Both the position numbers and the translations under genes were made by a program. From Lycorma delicatula (taxonomy: Eukaryota > Arthropoda > Insecta > Hemiptera > Fulgoridae), in assembly GCF_047948215.1 (NCBI RefSeq), contig NC_134455.1:222126526-222190525 (forward strand): a stretch of DNA of 64,000 nt, given 5' to 3'. Below are positions 59,839 to 64,000 of this stretch, in pieces. Position 1 is the first letter of the stretch, and each line of letters begins with the position of its first letter. The notes under the pieces are model-generated. The model was given only the letters and a program-made list of their open reading frames with translations. It did not search any database and had not been told where the DNA came from.

Positions 59839-62768
59839 GATATTTTCCAAAGTTAAATAAATAAATTATGTTTTGAATATGAGGGAAAAATGAGGTAAGT
59901 TTTTTTCAAAATAGGGATAAGCTTATAATCCCGATTTCTTTTTTTAGATCATAGAGGACTAATCAAAGTAACTTAAATAATTTAATACTTTAAATACTTT
60001 CTTGAATGAGACTGAAAGTAATTTGGGGGATACTAATCTCATGTGCATTTAGATAACGCCAAAAATTAATGCAATGATTAGTCAATTAGTTCAATCGGCT
60101 GCACATACTCTTCCACTGTATCTATCACATCTTTTTTCTACTAATACATTGGTTGTTTTGAAGCTGTTAGTAATTTTTGGATACGTAATTCTAATCTTTC
60201 AATGTTAATAAAATTTTCTATCAACAACTATTTACATTATTTATTCTACAGTTGGTCTTTACTTACAGATTTTAACTTCTACATATCCACTTAAAACACA
60301 TTTAATGTGAATTTAAATATAAGACTCTCATTCTTCTTCGAGTGTCTGTTTTCTATGAACTCCAGTTTTGGCAAATTGACTAAATTAAACTCAAATGCTT
60401 GTATTTTTTTACGAATGCAATTTTAGAAACTTTCAGAGCTGAGTTTTTTAAAGATGGATCGTCCAGGTTAGATTGAATCTTATTGTGTTTATTGTTATGT
60501 AGGATACTATCCTGTTCACGTACTTTCTATAGATGCAATAAATTTTTTAAATAAAGTAAAAAAATAACTACGGTATTGTATTTTTTGAGAGCAATAAAAA
60601 AGAATTACAAAAAATTATGTACAATTTATCTAACGGTTACGAAGGAGACTACTTACCTGCCGGCATGAAGTGGTGTGCTATATTTTAGTTAACTTAGTTA
60701 TAACTTTGAAAATATGCGGACAATTTTAGTGAAAAAAATCCGAAACGTGGTATTAGCAATCTAGTAATCGGTGGTAAAAAGTTTGTACATTTTTTCACTG
60801 GCCGACAATTTTTTCAGACTATCATCTTGCTCATTCAGCTGGTTTTCCCTGAAATGCTTTTATTTTTTTAAAAAAATTCCTTTCATGCCCCAGATGTATA
60901 AGTTGGCACTATATTATTTAAATTTGTAATTTTTAATCCATTTGTCTGCCTACCACTGTTCAGAAAAACTACTATCCAAAAAATATGACAGAAAATTCCT
61001 AACATCTTTTCATAAGCGTCCTTTTTTAAGTAAAGAAATTATTTATCTCCAATTGTTTGTCTACCGTCTACTCACTACTGATTATCCGCTAAAAGAGAAA
61101 CTGCAGAAGCCAATCAAAAGCAATTTTGTACAGCCAATTCAATTTGTTTATATGTTATCTACTTTCCGCTTATCATTTCTTACAAAACATGTTAATTAAT
61201 CACTTAAAATCTTTTATTCTCAAAAGCTATCTGTTTATTTATTTATTTATTTTTTTATTTATTTAAAAAACTTGTTACTACCTCCGCCAGTCATAATTCT
61301 ATGCAACAGTAACCGATTGGTCACTTTGTTATATTTTAAAAATCACTGTATGAAAACCAAGAATTACCTTTTTTGCATTCTTCATCATGTTTAAATCATA
61401 CATAATGATATAAATCATGTGATACGTATAGCAAATAGGCTAAGAAATTTTACTTCGTTCTCTTAGATAAATTTACTTGTGATAAAATATTATAAGATCG
61501 ATTGAAATCATTTTTAGTAGCAAGTAAAATCGTAAAATCAATTTCGAGTAAATAATATAAGTATAACCTTTATTCTATTTACGAAAGTAAAGTTAATTTT
61601 TCAAACTGATAAAGTCTCATGTCGTCTTGGATTTTGAGTATTTAAACCTCAATCATATAAAATATATGTCGGTTTTATTTCCTTTTCTAAAGTAATATAT
61701 TATTCCGAATACAATTTGAATTCAATCTGAAAATGTAACATTAATGTTTTTTGTCAGTTAACTCAGACAATATGCTCAAAATTAAAAGAATTCATTTCAA
61801 ACAGTATTCAATTTTCTAAACAAATAAGTACGTTCTGAAAAATTTGTTTAATAAATCCTAAATAGTATATCCAAAGGTTACGTTTATAAACGCTAATTTT
61901 CCAGTGTTGATGGTAATTTTAGTCTTACTACAAAACGCCCCGTTTTCTACTTTTAAGTGTAAGTGGAATGGAATAATCTAAAATTTTATTTTTCTATTAT
62001 TTGTAATGAAAGTGCAGTTTCATTATTCTACAGTATTATTCGTTATTTTTAATTAAATCTCACTTTAAACTTAGGTTTTTATTATTTATCTTCTGCATCA
62101 TTACTAACTTAGTAGTAATTTAAAGAAGAAGTAAGTACTAAATAAGTAGTAAAACAAAAACAAAGAAAAAAAATCAACTATTTTTTGTTTAAAAAAATCA
62201 TAAATGCAAATTGTCAGTTAAATATTTATAGATAATTTCTCTAAAACTAAATTTTAATTAATTTAACAGTATAAGTATATACATTATGGCGATTTTTAAA
62301 ATTGTATTTTTTATCAGGTTTGAGATGTCACTGGGTTGGAAACCTGGAAAAAGCTTGGGTAATATGGTAATTGTTGCTCATAAAAACGCAAGATTTTTAC
62401 ATGAATGGTTAGAATCGTATAGAAGGAATTATTACCCAAAAAGATTTTATTATAACGCCGGTGAATATCCGGCTCAACACATTCTGATGAAAAAACCTTA
62501 TCTAATACATCGTGAAGAAAAGGTTTTCGGTAACTATGGACCTTTTAAAGACCTATATTTAAAGCCGTTTCCGCAGTGGAGAGAGTATTATGCAATACAT
62601 ACTCAGAGTAATCATCTTTATCAACTTAAAAAATTATCGAAAGATCTTAAATATCCAGTTCTCTTCAACGAGCACAACATTCTTAACTATCCAGTTGCTT
62701 ACAGAGATCTCGTAAGGAGTGTTTTTCCTTTAGATGCCTACGAAAACAACAAAACATTATTCTTCTAA
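57699..62768 (+). CDS. Alpha-1,4-glycosyltransferase (A4GALT/alpha4GT family), two coding exons
   Basis: Predicted Golgi type II membrane enzyme of 337 residues that adds a galactose or N-acetylgalactosamine in alpha-1,4 linkage to glycolipids. Coding parts are 57699-58261 and 62318-62768, joined in phase 2 (AG|G, Arg188). A short cytoplasmic tail and a signal anchor (residues 5-27) are followed by a stem with an N-glycosylation site (N59-V-T). The DXD domain contains LRVLLQYGGIYLDND, with the metal and sugar-nucleotide binding D174-N-D176. The C-terminal domain has MVIVAHKNARFLHEWL, FYYNAGEYPAQ and EYYAIHTQ. Length is as expected for the insect family (about 340-350). In Drosophila, relatives act on arthro-series glycosphingolipids; the substrate here is inferred. 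No damage is seen, so it is likely functional. Confidence 0.9.
58836..58875. repeat. 16-bp hairpin, 8-nt loop, in the intron
   Basis: TCCCGTCAAACTTTGG (58836-58851), loop CTTGTCCC, CCGAAGTTTGACGGGA (58860-58875). All pairs are Watson-Crick except one T-G. Confidence 0.95.
59790..59833. repeat. (TA)n microsatellite
   Basis: About 22 TA units inside the intron. Confidence 0.95.
62318..62768 (+). CDS. Glycosyltransferase coding exon 2
   Basis: Starts after TTTTTTATCAG and restores codon 188 in frame, continuing FEMSLGWKPGKS. It encodes the C-terminal domain of the A4GALT family and ends NNKTLFF then TAA. Insect relatives, from memory, have the same FEM-S/T-x-x-W start after the DXD exon. The Met at 62286 seen in the plain open frame lies in the intron and is not a start. 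Confidence 0.88.
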
Positions 62769-62870
62769 AGGTAAAGGTGAAGAATATCAATTCTTTCGTA
62801 CTCCTCAGAAAACAGAAAACAATATGTTCTCATTCTTGATTTTCCAAAACTCAGTTTTTAAGAAAATGTA

Positions 62871-62920
62871 AATAAAAATTGTACAAAAAGAAATTTTTTT
62901 AATGTAAATTATAAAATAAA
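62871..62920 (+). terminator. Polyadenylation signals of the glycosyltransferase gene
   Basis: AATAAA at 62871-62876 and again at 62915-62920, 100 to 150 bases after the stop codon. Confidence 0.7.
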
Positions 62921-64000
62921 TTTATAAGATAAATGGAAAAGACAATATTTCTTTAATATCATCTCTATATATTACATGAAATATATAGATATATATTTAC
63001 ATATATAACCTGTACATATATGCAGAGTACAAATAAAAGAGAATATTTTTTTTTGTATAATTTCTTCTAAAAAAATTTATATTAATAGTCTGAATAAATG
63101 ATATTTTAACTTAATATAAAATAACGATACGCATTTTTATTGTTGCAACAGCCATTTCGAATATTTTGAGAAAGTTTTTCTTTAATTATCTGCTAAAAAT
63201 ACATACTATAAAATATTTACTTTTTTACATTTCGAAATGTGCGGCAAATAAGTTTGTATGATAAAGTTGATAAGTTTTATATGATAAATATGTTGTAAAT
63301 CTCACCCATCTTGTCGTGTATAAATTTTTAAATGTAATCTTGCTAACTTTTGGAGATAATTTCATTAATGGCACAGTAAATTAGTGCGTAGGATAGGCAG
63401 TATAAGGTTAAAGAATACAATTTAAAAGAAGACAGTATTTGTAGAAAATGAAAAATCCCGTTAACCTGATAGACGTGTCAGATATGTAACGTTACTTTTT
63501 CTCTATTTTCTTGCTTTGTAAATGACTTTCAGTCTTCAGGAATTAAACGCTTTATAGGGTTCTCCTATGAAATAATCACCAATTGCACTTAACTTGCAAT
63601 TTAAATCCAGGAGCCCTGAATATATAATAATTAGAAATGGCATATCATCCTTAAGTTACTTCTATTTTAATATTTTTCAAAAAAAAATTTCTGATTAATA
63701 AATGTACACACGAGAAATGGCAAAATATTTCAGATGTAATCTGGGAAGTTACTGAAAGATAATTGTAAAGACAAGATTACAAAAAAAAAGAGATAAGAAA
63801 AGGAAAAATGTTGCTATTAATTAAGATTTATTTTATCATACTTTATAATTTTATTTCTATATTACTGACTTTAATTCAATTATTTTAAGTTTCAATACAT
63901 CTGAGCAATAAAAACTAATACAGGAAAAATTTTATTACATAAAAAACCTTTCTTTTTTTTAAGTTGACATGACTTCCTTATCATTCAAAATACTAGCAGA
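62921..64000. other. AT-rich downstream flank, nothing recognised
   Basis: No further exon, repeat copy or RNA gene supported to the window end. Confidence 0.5.

Larger units (their letters stand above)
58262..62317 (+). other. Intron of the glycosyltransferase gene
   Basis: 4056 bases, GT...AG, phase 2. It contains a 16-bp hairpin with one wobble pair (58836-58875) and a (TA)n run (59790-59833). No transposon protein is recognised. The small open frames at 59410-59640 and 60942-61199 have no support as genes. Confidence 0.8.

Noticed and set aside
62286..62317. Start codon of a separate short gene at 62286
   Set aside because: The ten codons before RFEM are intronic; the acceptor at 62317 joins this exon in phase to the exon ending at 58261.

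Overview
The window looks like AT-rich nuclear DNA of an insect, probably a hemipteran. That assignment is inference: it rests on the mix of retrotransposon clades, a Helitron, a tRNA-derived SINE, many microsatellites and an insect-type glycosyltransferase gene with spliceosomal intron borders and AATAAA signals. I see no bacterial operons, rRNA, functional tRNA genes or CRISPR arrays.

Only one host gene can be supported. It is a two-coding-exon Golgi-type alpha-1,4-glycosyltransferase gene (A4GALT/alpha4GT family, DXD sugar-binding fold) on the + strand at 57699-62768, with a 4.06 kb phase-2 intron. Almost everything else that codes is a mobile element or the relic of one.

Layout. 1-2600: 3' part of an I-group LINE (+, frameshifted), followed at 2624-2752 by a second copy of 129 bp of its own reverse transcriptase. 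5450-10030: a second, heavily mutated I-group LINE (+). 10890-11200: a microsatellite followed by a dispersed repeat that recurs at 36217-36350. 11262-11930: relic of an IS630/Tc1/mariner-type transposase (-). 12351-18893: a full-length, uninterrupted R1-clade LINE (-) with both ORFs open and a 15-bp target-site duplication, inserted into an older GC-rich repeat. 19320-19790: probable dispersed noncoding repeat. 20596-20900, 25429-25557 and 28402-28618: three copies of one SINE family. 22261-22740 and 54560-55500: fragments of LINE reverse transcriptase (-). 32440-35940: degenerate R1-like LINE (-). 37836-39252: relic of a widespread arthropod protein family that I think is transposon-borne (-). 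40195-40580: jockey-type LINE tail (-). 42760-45750: internally deleted jockey-type LINE (+). 46887-52318: a Helitron (-) with both termini intact and a decayed RepHel gene. The remaining DNA is AT-rich, with microsatellites and several long perfect hairpins.

The strongest observations are the apparently intact R1-clade element, whose 3' end carries two poly(A) tracts and a possible 3' transduction, and the end-to-end Helitron inserted in a (TA)n tract. All family assignments come from reading motifs in translations; no database search was possible.
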